Source: an uncultured Clostridium sp. (GTDB taxonomy: Bacteria; Bacillota; Clostridia; Lachnospirales; Lachnospiraceae). From it: a stretch of 10,947 nucleotides of DNA. The stretch is from the NCBI GenBank assembly GCA_900553925.1, contig USFH01000070.1, positions 1 through 10,947 on the forward strand, in the 5' to 3' direction. Made by a program: the position numbers and the translations under genes. Positions 4,799 through 10,947 of the stretch are shown one piece after another. Under the pieces are notes generated by a model. That model searched no databases. It saw only the letters and a list, made by a program, of their open reading frames with translations, and had not been told where the DNA came from. Numbering within the stretch: position 1 is the stretch's first letter; each line of letters starts with the position of its first letter.

Positions 4799-7423
4799 AT
4801 GCGGGCATATAGAAAAAATATACGTAGAACAATTGGACAGAGTATGGGACGATACCTGGCAATTCTTGCAATCATTGCGCTTGGTGTTGGTTTTTTCTCG
4901 GGTCTTAAAGTGACAAAACCCGGCATGGTAGAAACCGGCAATCATTATCTGCGGGAGTATAACTTCTATGATTTCCGACTACTTTCCTCAATTGGTTTTG
5001 ACACGGAGGCTGTGGAAGAAATGCGGAAGCAGGAGCATGTGCTGGCGGCAGATGGTTCTTACTATGAGGATATGATCTATGAAGATGCGGATGGTAAGGA
5101 GAAGGTGTTGCGCGCACAGTCCATTACGGAGCATGTGAATACACTGGAACTGCGGGATGGGCGTATGCCGGAAGCGGACGATGAATGTGTGGTAGATGCA
5201 TACCAGTTTAAGGGACAGGATATCATCGGACAGGAAATCGAGATTGCGGACAGCAATACGCAGGATACAAAAGATGCATTTGCACACAAGAAATACAAAG
5301 TTGTCGGTACGGTGAATTCACCGATGTATATCAATATTGAGCGTGGAACGACAACGCTTGGAAATGGACGGGTCAGTGCGTTTATCTTCATCCCGGAGGA
5401 TGGGTTTTCCTTCGATGCATATAAGGAAATCTATGTGAAAAGTCAGGATAGCTATGATATTTACACGGATGCCTATGATGATTTTATCGACGACGTCACC
5501 CCGGATATGGAAACAGCGTTGCAGACGGTTACGGATCACCGGTATGACCGGCTTGTGACAGAACTGGGCAGAACCCTTGTGGAGGACGCGGTTGAAAAAC
5601 AGCAGCAAGAATTACAGGCAATCATGCAGGATGCACAGGTTGATACGCTTACGCAGGAGCAGATAACCCAGATGGAGCAGTTACAGCCTCTTACACAGGA
5701 ACAGCAGGATGCGCTCGTACAGGAATATGGAGAACAGGCGGCGAAGGAAGCATTTGGTGAAGTGAAGACTTACGTGCTGGATCGTTCAACCAATGTCGGT
5801 TATATGTGCTATGACAATGATACGAACATCGTCGATGGCGTAGCAAAGGTATTCCCGATTTTCTTCTTCCTGATTGCGGCACTTGTCTGTTCGACGACGA
5901 TGACACGTATGGTGGATGATGAGCGTGGACAGATCGGAACATACCGGGCGCTTGGCTATACGAATGGAAGCATTATGGCGAAGTATCTGATTTATTCCGG
6001 AAGCTCGGCATTTCTTGGATGCGTGATCGGATTTTTCGGAGGAAGTTATCTGTTCCCATATGTAATATCTGAGGCGTATAGGATGTTGTACGATTTTGGA
6101 ACAGGCATTGAATTTTATTTTTCACCGGGACTTTTTGTAATCTGTCTGTGTGTGTCGTTGATTTGTTCGATGGGAACAGCGTTCCTTGCCTGCATCAATG
6201 AGCTTCGGTGTATGCCGGCAGAGCTGATCCGGCCGAAGGCTCCGGCAGCAGGGAAACGTATCTTACTCGAGCGGATTCCATTTATCTGGAAGCCGATGAA
6301 ATTCTTACATAAGGTAACAGCACGTAATGTATTCCGATTCAAGAAGCGTATGTTCATGATGCTGCTTGGTATTGCCGGATGCACGGCGCTTGTCCTGACG
6401 GGGCTTGGGGTGAAGGATTCGGTATCAAATCTGGCGGAATTCCAGTATGGAGATATCGATACTTACGATATGGAAGTAACCCTGAATGGCACATATAATG
6501 AGGATATACAGCAGGAGGTGGAAGATGCTGTTGGTGATGGCTTTGAGGATTCCACAGCAATCCTGAAAAGCACGGTAGAATATCATGCAGCTTCCGCAAT
6601 TAAAACAGTGTATCTGATTGCTGCAGAGCCGGAAGATTTAGAAAGCTTTGTGAAGTTTGACATGACAACCAGGAATGGCACTTATCCGGGAAACGGTGAG
6701 GTGATGTTGTCAAAGAAGATTGCGGAGATTGCGGATGTGACGGTTGGCGATCCGATTACGCTGCATGATACGGATGCTGGAGATGTGACGCTTACGGTAT
6801 CGGGAATCTTCGAAAACTATGTATGGCACTACGCATATATCACACCGGAATGCTACGAGCAGTATTTTGACAAAGCATGCGAGGCAAATACAATGTATTT
6901 GCATGTTGATACAGACAGTACCGCTTATGAGGCAGGCGGAAAAATATCTGCACTCTCCAATGTGATGAGTGTCTCAGTTGTTGCAGACATCAAAGACCGT
7001 GTGGAGAATATGATGAAGATGATGGATGCGGTTGTCGGACTTGTTATCGGCAGTGCGGGCGCACTTGCATTTATTGTGTTATTCAACTTAAGCAACATCA
7101 ATATTACGGAGCGTGTGCGGGAGATTGCAACAATCAAGGTACTTGGTTTTTATCCGCGAGAGACAGGATCATATGTTTTCCGCGAGAATCTCGTACTGAC
7201 GCTGATGGGAATTGTGGTCGGACTACCGCTTGGATGCCTGCTGCATCGGTTTGTTATGTCCCAGATTCAGGTCGATATGGTGGCGTTTGCAACGAGAATC
7301 ATGAATATCAGTTATCTGTATAGTGTTCTGATTGTACTGGCATTTCTGATTATTGTGGATCTGGTGATGCGCCGGAAAATTGATAAAATAGATATGGCGG
7401 AATCATTGAAGTCTATCGAGTAG
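4799..7423 (+). CDS. FtsX-family ABC permease with large extracellular domains
   Basis: An 874-aa permease built as a duplication of the FtsX/MacB unit. Membrane segments are seen at about 19-37, 350-367, 395-420, 444-466, 518-538, 743-768, 796-815 and 836-857. Two large extracytoplasmic domains lie between the first and second (38-349) and between the fifth and sixth (539-742). The cytoplasmic coupling helices repeat: ERGQIGTYRALGY (375-387) and ERVREIATIKVLGF (771-784), each the FtsX-domain hallmark. Residues 266-318 form a Gln/Glu-rich, probably coiled-coil stretch within the first outer domain. The start has only a weak ribosome site (GGTGAT) and lies 6 nt after the ATPase stop, suggesting coupling. 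It should work with that ATPase as a mechanotransmission exporter or stress/peptide-sensing transporter; the substrate is unknown. No histidine kinase neighbour is present. Confidence 0.93.
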   Translation: MRAYRKNIRRTIGQSMGRYLAILAIIALGVGFFSGLKVTKPGMVETGNHYLREYNFYDFRLLSSIGFDTEAVEEMRKQEHVLAADGSYYEDMIYEDADGKEKVLRAQSITEHVNTLELRDGRMPEADDECVVDAYQFKGQDIIGQEIEIADSNTQDTKDAFAHKKYKVVGTVNSPMYINIERGTTTLGNGRVSAFIFIPEDGFSFDAYKEIYVKSQDSYDIYTDAYDDFIDDVTPDMETALQTVTDHRYDRLVTELGRTLVEDAVEKQQQELQAIMQDAQVDTLTQEQITQMEQLQPLTQEQQDALVQEYGEQAAKEAFGEVKTYVLDRSTNVGYMCYDNDTNIVDGVAKVFPIFFFLIAALVCSTTMTRMVDDERGQIGTYRALGYTNGSIMAKYLIYSGSSAFLGCVIGFFGGSYLFPYVISEAYRMLYDFGTGIEFYFSPGLFVICLCVSLICSMGTAFLACINELRCMPAELIRPKAPAAGKRILLERIPFIWKPMKFLHKVTARNVFRFKKRMFMMLLGIAGCTALVLTGLGVKDSVSNLAEFQYGDIDTYDMEVTLNGTYNEDIQQEVEDAVGDGFEDSTAILKSTVEYHAASAIKTVYLIAAEPEDLESFVKFDMTTRNGTYPGNGEVMLSKKIAEIADVTVGDPITLHDTDAGDVTLTVSGIFENYVWHYAYITPECYEQYFDKACEANTMYLHVDTDSTAYEAGGKISALSNVMSVSVVADIKDRVENMMKMMDAVVGLVIGSAGALAFIVLFNLSNINITERVREIATIKVLGFYPRETGSYVFRENLVLTLMGIVVGLPLGCLLHRFVMSQIQVDMVAFATRIMNISYLYSVLIVLAFLIIVDLVMRRKIDKIDMAESLKSIE

Positions 7424-7435
7424 GTATGTTATAAT
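7406..7435 (+). promoter_or_regulatory. Extended -10 promoter of the DAHP synthase gene
   Basis: TTGAAG (7406-7411), an 18-bp spacer and a perfect extended -10, TGtTATAAT (7427-7435). The -35 lies inside the last codons of the permease gene and the -10 just after its stop. The predicted start is near 7442, leaving a leader of about 100 nt. I see no T-box or attenuator in the leader, only a weak 5-bp hairpin (GTCTG/CAGAC). Confidence 0.75.
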
Positions 7436-7531
7436 ATAAATTGTGTCTGTATGTGCAAGTCAGACTGTGTATTCAAAAAACAGCTTAGATATGTATTTGC
7501 GAATATTGACAAAGACGCATAAGTAATATTT

Positions 7532-7536
7532 GGAGG
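7532..7536 (+). promoter_or_regulatory. Ribosome binding site fixing the DAHP synthase start
   Basis: GGAGG lies 8 nt before the ATG at 7545. An in-frame TTG at 7530 would include this site in the coding sequence and is therefore rejected as the start. Confidence 0.85.
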
Positions 7537-7544
7537 AAAAAGAA

Positions 7545-8573
7545 ATGGGTTTACATATGGTAAAGGCGGTTCCAACGCCGGAAGAGATTCGCGCAGCGCA
7601 TCCGATGGATAAAGAGTTACAGGAGATCAAGGCAAAAAGAGATGCTGAGATTAAGAAGATATTTACCGGGGAGTCCGATAAGTTTATTGCAATCATTGGC
7701 CCTTGCTCTGCGGATTATGAGAATTCCGTGCTTGATTATCTGTGCAGGCTGGCAGCCGTTGCTGAGAAGATCAAAGATAAGGTTTTTGTAATTCCAAGAA
7801 TCTATACGAATAAACCGCGTACAAACGGTTCTGGATATAAGGGCATGCTGCATCAGCCGAACCCGGAGGATAAGCCGGATTTCATCGAGGGAGTAAAGGC
7901 CATTCGTAAGATGCACATCAAGGCAATCCGTGAGACAGGACTGACTGCGGCAGATGAGATGCTGTACACCGATAACTGGCCATATCTCGAGGATATTTTA
8001 TCTTATGTGGCAATCGGTGCAAGAAGTGTGGAGAACCAGGCACATCGTCTGACATCAAGCGGTATTGACGTTCCGGTTGGAATGAAGAATCCAACAAGCG
8101 GTGATTTCGCAGTCATGCTCAATTCCTGTGTCGCTGCACAGGCAAAACATACATTCCTGTTTTCCGGTTATGAGGCAAAGACAGATGGGAATCCATTGGC
8201 GCATTGTATCCTGCGAGGATCTTTGAGCAAGAGCGGACGTTCGATTCCAAATTATCATTATGAGGATCTGAAGTACCTTGCAGAGGCGTATGGCAAGTAT
8301 AAGCTTGTGAATCCTGCATGTATTGTGGATGCAAATCACAACAACTCCGGTAAGAAGTGGGATGAGCAGCCACGTATCGTAAATGAGATATTACATAGCA
8401 GAAGACATAGCGATGAGGTAAAGCATCTGGTCAAGGGCGTGATGGTAGAAAGCTACATCGAAGATGGAAACCAGCCAATCGGTGGTGGATGCTATGGTAA
8501 GTCAATCACAGATCCTTGCCTTGGATGGAAGAAGACAGAGAGACTGCTTCTGGAGATGGCAGAGCAGCTGTAA
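7545..8573 (+). CDS. 3-deoxy-7-phosphoheptulonate (DAHP) synthase, class I alpha
   Basis: A 342-aa enzyme condensing phosphoenolpyruvate and erythrose 4-phosphate to DAHP, the first step of the shikimate pathway, in the cytoplasm. It aligns with E. coli AroF/G/H. Metal ligands are C54 (IGPCS), H265 (VDANHNNS), E302 (GVMVESY) and D323 (KSITDPCLGW). Substrate-binding residues are R85, K90/R92 (KPRT), E138, R160 (AIGAR) and K181. All catalytic positions are kept. Positions matching the AroG phenylalanine pocket differ: AroG S180 is D175 and AroG S211 is F206, while F209 is kept as F204. Phe inhibition of the AroG kind is therefore unlikely, and the effector is undetermined. It has its own promoter and terminator and no other aro gene beside it. 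I give no allele symbol, because the aroF/aroG/aroH labels reflect feedback type. Confidence 0.96.
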   Translation: MGLHMVKAVPTPEEIRAAHPMDKELQEIKAKRDAEIKKIFTGESDKFIAIIGPCSADYENSVLDYLCRLAAVAEKIKDKVFVIPRIYTNKPRTNGSGYKGMLHQPNPEDKPDFIEGVKAIRKMHIKAIRETGLTAADEMLYTDNWPYLEDILSYVAIGARSVENQAHRLTSSGIDVPVGMKNPTSGDFAVMLNSCVAAQAKHTFLFSGYEAKTDGNPLAHCILRGSLSKSGRSIPNYHYEDLKYLAEAYGKYKLVNPACIVDANHNNSGKKWDEQPRIVNEILHSRRHSDEVKHLVKGVMVESYIEDGNQPIGGGCYGKSITDPCLGWKKTERLLLEMAEQL

Positions 8574-8594
8574 GCAAATTGAGACTTATGTATA

Positions 8595-8628
8595 GGCTGC
8601 TGGTTTGAATCAATCAGCAGCTTATTTT
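8595..8628 (+). terminator. Intrinsic terminator after DAHP synthase
   Basis: GCTGCTGGTT (8596-8605) pairs with AATCAGCAGC (8612-8621), with one G-U pair and a 6-nt loop, and is followed by TTATTTT. The tail is interrupted by an A, so read-through into the CBS gene, which has no clear promoter of its own, is possible. Confidence 0.75.
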
Positions 8629-8645
8629 GAGCCAGGAGGTTACAT

Positions 8646-9029
8646 ATGAATATATTTAGTATTTTGATTCCGAAGCATACGCTGACGTATTTAAACGCAA
8701 ATGATACATTGGATCAGGCAGTTGCATTTTTGCTTGGTACGACTTATACGGCGATTCCGGTTGTGGACAATCAGGGACGGTATGTCGGAATTGCGAGTGA
8801 GGGCGATTTCCTTCGCGCGGTTATGGCGCATGGACGTGAAGACCTTGCGAAGTACAAGGTAGCAGATATCGTCAACAAGGACGAGGGCGCGAAGGTATTA
8901 AATACTGTGGAAAAAGATGAGATTATGGAAAGGATTCTGGATCGGAATTTCCTCTGCGTGGTCGATGACCGGGATTGTTTTATCGGTATTATCACACGAA
9001 AGAGCATCATTCTGTACCTGAAGAACTGA
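8646..9029 (+). CDS. Two-CBS-domain protein (CbpB/YkuL-like)
   Basis: A 127-aa protein consisting only of a CBS pair (Bateman module): CBS1 about 7-62, with YTAIPVVDNQGRYVGI at 34-49, and CBS2 about 72-125, with FLCVVDDRDCFIGII at 102-116. Such modules bind adenine nucleotides. The short stand-alone Firmicutes forms CbpB/YkuL bind cyclic di-AMP, and the N-terminal IFSILIPK and YTAIPVVD stretches are reminiscent of these, but ligand specificity cannot be proved here. No enzymatic domain or membrane segment is present. AGGAGG (8634-8639) lies 6 nt before the ATG. The gene probably depends on read-through of the 8595-8628 hairpin or on a promoter I could not recognise. The HAD gene follows after one base. 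Confidence 0.88.
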   Translation: MNIFSILIPKHTLTYLNANDTLDQAVAFLLGTTYTAIPVVDNQGRYVGIASEGDFLRAVMAHGREDLAKYKVADIVNKDEGAKVLNTVEKDEIMERILDRNFLCVVDDRDCFIGIITRKSIILYLKN

Positions 9030-9030
9030 T

Positions 9031-9690
9031 ATGTATAAGTATGTATTTTTTGACCTTGACGGGACGATCACGGAACCGGAAGAGGGCATCATCAATGGTG
9101 TACTGTATGCGCTTTCGAAGTTTGAAATTAAGGTAGAAGATCGGACCACGTTGTATCCATACATAGGACCACCGCTTCGGGATTCGTTCCGGGAATTTCA
9201 GGGGCTCTCGGAGGAAGAGGCGGAGCAGGCAGTCCTTTATTACCGGGAATATTACAGCACGAAGGGCATCTATCAAAACGGTATCATGCCGGGGATGGAA
9301 GCTGCATTTCAGACACTTCGGGAACATGGCTGCCATCTGTATGTGGCAACGTCGAAGCCGGAGCTTTATGCAAAGCAGATCCTGGAACATCTGAGGTTAG
9401 ATGGATATTTTGATATCATTGCCGGCAGTACCTTTGATAAATCAAGAGATACAAAGGCCGCAGTGATTGAGTATCTGCTTACAGGCATTGCGCAGGATCA
9501 GACAAAACCATCGGTGAAAGAGATTATCATGGTCGGAGATCGGAAATTTGATGTGCTTGGTGCCAGAGCGTTTGGAATTGAGACGATCGGTGTATTGTTT
9601 GGATATGGCAGTAAAGAAGAGTTTGAAGCCTGTGACTGCAGATATCTTGCAGAGAATGCGGAAGAAATGGTACGGATCATCCTGCAATGA
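9031..9690 (+). CDS. HAD-superfamily phosphatase, PGP/Gph type
   Basis: A 219-aa haloacid dehalogenase-like hydrolase with an alpha-helical cap (about 16-85), the layout of phosphoglycolate phosphatase and PpaX relatives. The catalytic motifs are complete: motif I DLDGT at 8-12 (nucleophile D8, acid/base D10), motif II ATSKP at 106-110 (T107), motif III Lys at 142, and motif IV VGDRKFD at 168-174 (D170, D174). It should be an active Mg-dependent phosphatase acting on a small phosphorylated metabolite; the substrate is not predictable. Its ATG lies one base after the CBS stop and lacks a good ribosome site, so translation is probably coupled to the CBS gene. Confidence 0.92.
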   Translation: MYKYVFFDLDGTITEPEEGIINGVLYALSKFEIKVEDRTTLYPYIGPPLRDSFREFQGLSEEEAEQAVLYYREYYSTKGIYQNGIMPGMEAAFQTLREHGCHLYVATSKPELYAKQILEHLRLDGYFDIIAGSTFDKSRDTKAAVIEYLLTGIAQDQTKPSVKEIIMVGDRKFDVLGARAFGIETIGVLFGYGSKEEFEACDCRYLAENAEEMVRIILQ

Positions 9691-9727
9691 TGCTGGAATG
9701 CAGGTGATTGTGGTTTCATATGTGTGG

Positions 9728-9755
9728 TTGTCAGTGTGGATGACTGCTGTAACAT
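9728..9755 (+). promoter_or_regulatory. Weak candidate promoter for the DUF951 gene
   Basis: TTGTCA (9728-9733), a 16-bp spacer and TAACAT (9750-9755). The -10 match is only 4 of 6. The gene may instead be read from the CBS/HAD transcript, as no terminator lies between. Confidence 0.25.
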
Positions 9756-9774
9756 AGGAAAGGGGTTATGGCAA

Positions 9775-9954
9775 ATGGATTTTCAGATTGGACAGATCAT
9801 TCGGATGAAGAAGCCGCATCCATGTGGCGGAAACACATGGGAGATACAGCGCGTTGGCATGGATTTCCGGTTGAAATGCCAGACCTGCGGGCATATGGTT
9901 ATGATTCCGAGACGCGTGGTTGAAAAGGGCTTTCGTGGATTTGTAGAGGAATAA
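9775..9954 (+). CDS. DUF951 family small protein
   Basis: A 59-aa protein of the DUF951 family, a short conserved Firmicutes protein of unknown function, often in housekeeping neighbourhoods. Family hallmarks are the early MKKPHPCGG (11-19), WEI, and the CQTCGHMVMIPRR block (35-47). Cys17, Cys35 and Cys38 suggest a small metal-binding or nucleic-acid-binding fold (inference). The frame is open upstream to 9724, but AAAGGGG (9759-9765) lies 9 nt before the ATG at 9775 and the family begins there, so 9775 is the start. An ATG at 9768 is out of frame. It ends 7 nt before the terminator hairpin. Confidence 0.9.
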   Translation: MDFQIGQIIRMKKPHPCGGNTWEIQRVGMDFRLKCQTCGHMVMIPRRVVEKGFRGFVEE

Positions 9955-9961
9955 AAAGAAA

Positions 9962-9990
9962 AGTAGAGCGGGTTGGCTCTACTTTTTTTG
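9962..9990. terminator. Bidirectional intrinsic terminator, convergent genes
   Basis: An 8-bp perfect stem, AGTAGAGC (9962-9969) with GCTCTACT (9976-9983), has a 6-nt loop and is followed on the plus strand by a T run (to 9989). On the minus strand the hairpin is followed by TTTTCTTTTT, so it can end both DUF951 and the GGDEF gene. The GGDEF stop codon (9981-9979) lies inside the stem. Confidence 0.88.
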
Positions 9991-10947
9991 CTTTTCTTTT
10001 TTGGCTTTCTTCTCTATATATAGCTTTTTATCTGCCTGTTCTAAGAGTTCCTCGATATCCAGATCCTTCGAGCAGGATACTTCACAGATGCCGATACTCA
10101 TCTCAATCCGGTATGGCTTTTGTACCATCTGGTTGTGCCGTTCCGTAATTTCTGAAATTCGGTGTTTCATGATCTTCTCATAATTCGGAATGCCAAGCAA
10201 TGCAAAAGCAACAAACTCATCGCCACCGAAACGTGAGATAACATCGGTGTTCCGGAAGGCTTCCTTTAAGATTTTGCCAATCTCGCGCAGGGCAAAATCA
10301 CCTTCTTCATGTCCGTATTTATCGTTGATCATCTTCAGGTTGTCCATGTCTGCGTAGAGAACAAGTACCTCGCGGTTTTGATTCATCGGATTTTCGATAA
10401 TCGTTTTTACGTAATCCAAAAATCCCCAACGGTTGTACAGACCTGTCAGTTGATCGGTCTTGGAGATTTCCCTTAAGATCAGGTTGTGCTTCGACATCTG
10501 CTCCAGGTTTTGCTGCAGATGCTCGCTGATTCCTTTCTGCTGTTCTAACAAAAGCATTGTCTTTAATGCGGCGGAGATATGGATGCCAAGCGATGGAACC
10601 ATATTGAAATAATCAATCTCCGTATCACAGACGATCAGACCAAGCAACTGCTCCTGCGAGAACAGAGGCGAAAGAATGTAAGTGCTCCGTTTATCCGATC
10701 GCATCTTTGAATTGTTGAAAATACTGTTCACGGTTACAAGCTGTTCATTCTTTGGTACACCGAAGGACTGGTTTTCAATCGTATATGCCCGAAATAACAG
10801 GGAATCCGGTTTACGGAATACTGTATCGTTTGGATGATTGATTGGCTGTCTGTATGTATATAAGAAAGAAGCGTGGATTCCGATCGCATTCATATTTTTC
10901 AGGATGGATTCAAATGGGAGATCCATCAGTTTGGATAGTGAGAGATT
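9979..10947 (-). CDS. GGDEF (diguanylate cyclase) protein, N-terminus beyond window
   Basis: The C-terminal 322 residues of a protein that continues past the right edge: the frame stays open through 10947, and the ATG at 10926 has no ribosome site, so it is probably internal. Counting from that Met, residues 1-130 form a GAF-like or related sensor region, 130-155 a probable coiled coil, and about 156-305 a GGDEF domain that makes cyclic di-GMP from two GTP. Visible motifs are SKTDQLTGLYNR (155-166), the metal-binding ADMDNLKMIND (192-202), the active-site GGDEF (234-238) and the RNTD inhibitory site (225-228), correctly placed five residues before it. It is therefore a probable active, product-inhibited cyclase. 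The tail is very Lys-rich, ending KAKKEKQKK. No EAL domain is seen. Its promoter is outside the window. Confidence 0.92.
   Translation of the reverse strand, partial: NLSLSKLMDLPFESILKNMNAIGIHASFLYTYRQPINHPNDTVFRKPDSLLFRAYTIENQSFGVPKNEQLVTVNSIFNNSKMRSDKRSTYILSPLFSQEQLLGLIVCDTEIDYFNMVPSLGIHISAALKTMLLLEQQKGISEHLQQNLEQMSKHNLILREISKTDQLTGLYNRWGFLDYVKTIIENPMNQNREVLVLYADMDNLKMINDKYGHEEGDFALREIGKILKEAFRNTDVISRFGGDEFVAFALLGIPNYEKIMKHRISEITERHNQMVQKPYRIEMSIGICEVSCSKDLDIEELLEQADKKLYIEKKAKKEKQKK

Noticed and set aside
7445..7465. Short GTCTG/CAGAC hairpin in the DAHP synthase leader as an attenuator
   Set aside because: A 5-bp stem with no T run, no leader peptide and no T-box features.
7506..7511. Perfect TTGACA just before the DAHP synthase gene
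   Set aside because: The correctly spaced -10 would fall on the ribosome binding site (TTGGAG), which is not a -10 match. The extended -10 promoter at 7406-7435 is far better.
9681..9704. Inverted repeat CCTGCA/TGCAGG at the end of the HAD gene
   Set aside because: Only 6 bp with a 12-nt loop and no T tract; not a terminator and likely chance.
1..10947. CRISPR array, insertion sequence, toxin-antitoxin or defence island
   Set aside because: No regularly spaced repeats, transposase, nuclease or paired toxin-like genes were seen anywhere in the window.

Overview
This window looks like a chromosomal segment of a Gram-positive anaerobe of the class Clostridia, most likely a Lachnospiraceae-type gut bacterium. 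The basis is: strong AAGGAGG-type ribosome binding sites; AT-rich spacers with sigma-A type promoters (TATAAT); U-tract intrinsic terminators; and a gene set typical of that group (DUF951, stand-alone LytTR protein, class Ialpha DAHP synthase, FtsX-type exporter, GGDEF protein). The genus cannot be fixed from the sequence alone. There is no CRISPR array, transposase, integrase or rRNA.

Layout. (1) 1-107: the 3' part of a tRNA-Phe(GAA) cut by the window edge, followed by a strong terminator; a pair of GTGGGCA repeats lies just beyond. (2) 150-1097, minus strand: a divergent COG0523/CobW-type G3E GTPase with its own TTGACG-17-TATAAT promoter and a partly Zur-box-like palindrome in its leader. 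(3) 1321-2104: a 90-aa phage-type holin-like membrane protein and a 116-aa LytTR-only DNA-binding protein, closed by a terminator. (4) 2173-7423: a probable operon driven by TTGCCA-17-TATAAT. It holds a zinc-ribbon/CinA-C (PncC-like) fusion, an iron-type alcohol dehydrogenase, an ABC ATPase and an 874-aa FtsX-family permease; the genes are separated by 1, 35 and 6 nt. (5) 7406-8628: a single-gene unit for DAHP synthase (entry to aromatic amino acid synthesis), with an extended -10 promoter overlapping the end of the permease gene and its own terminator. (6) 8646-9985: a two-CBS-domain protein, a HAD phosphatase one base after it, and a small DUF951 protein, ending in a hairpin that can serve both strands. 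(7) 9979-10947, minus strand: the C-terminal part of a GGDEF protein that runs off the right edge; its stop codon lies inside the shared terminator.

How the parts relate. Most of the window is housekeeping. The ATPase and permease form an export or lipoprotein-release type complex. Aromatic synthesis, nucleotide sensing (CBS), phosphatase and c-di-GMP genes are independent units that share neighbourhood rather than pathway. The least ordinary items are the zinc-ribbon/CinA fusion, the COG0523 protein that lacks both the CxCC metal motif and the NKxD base-recognition motif, and the isolated holin plus LytTR pair near a tRNA. I did not find convincing evidence of a wholly new multi-gene system.
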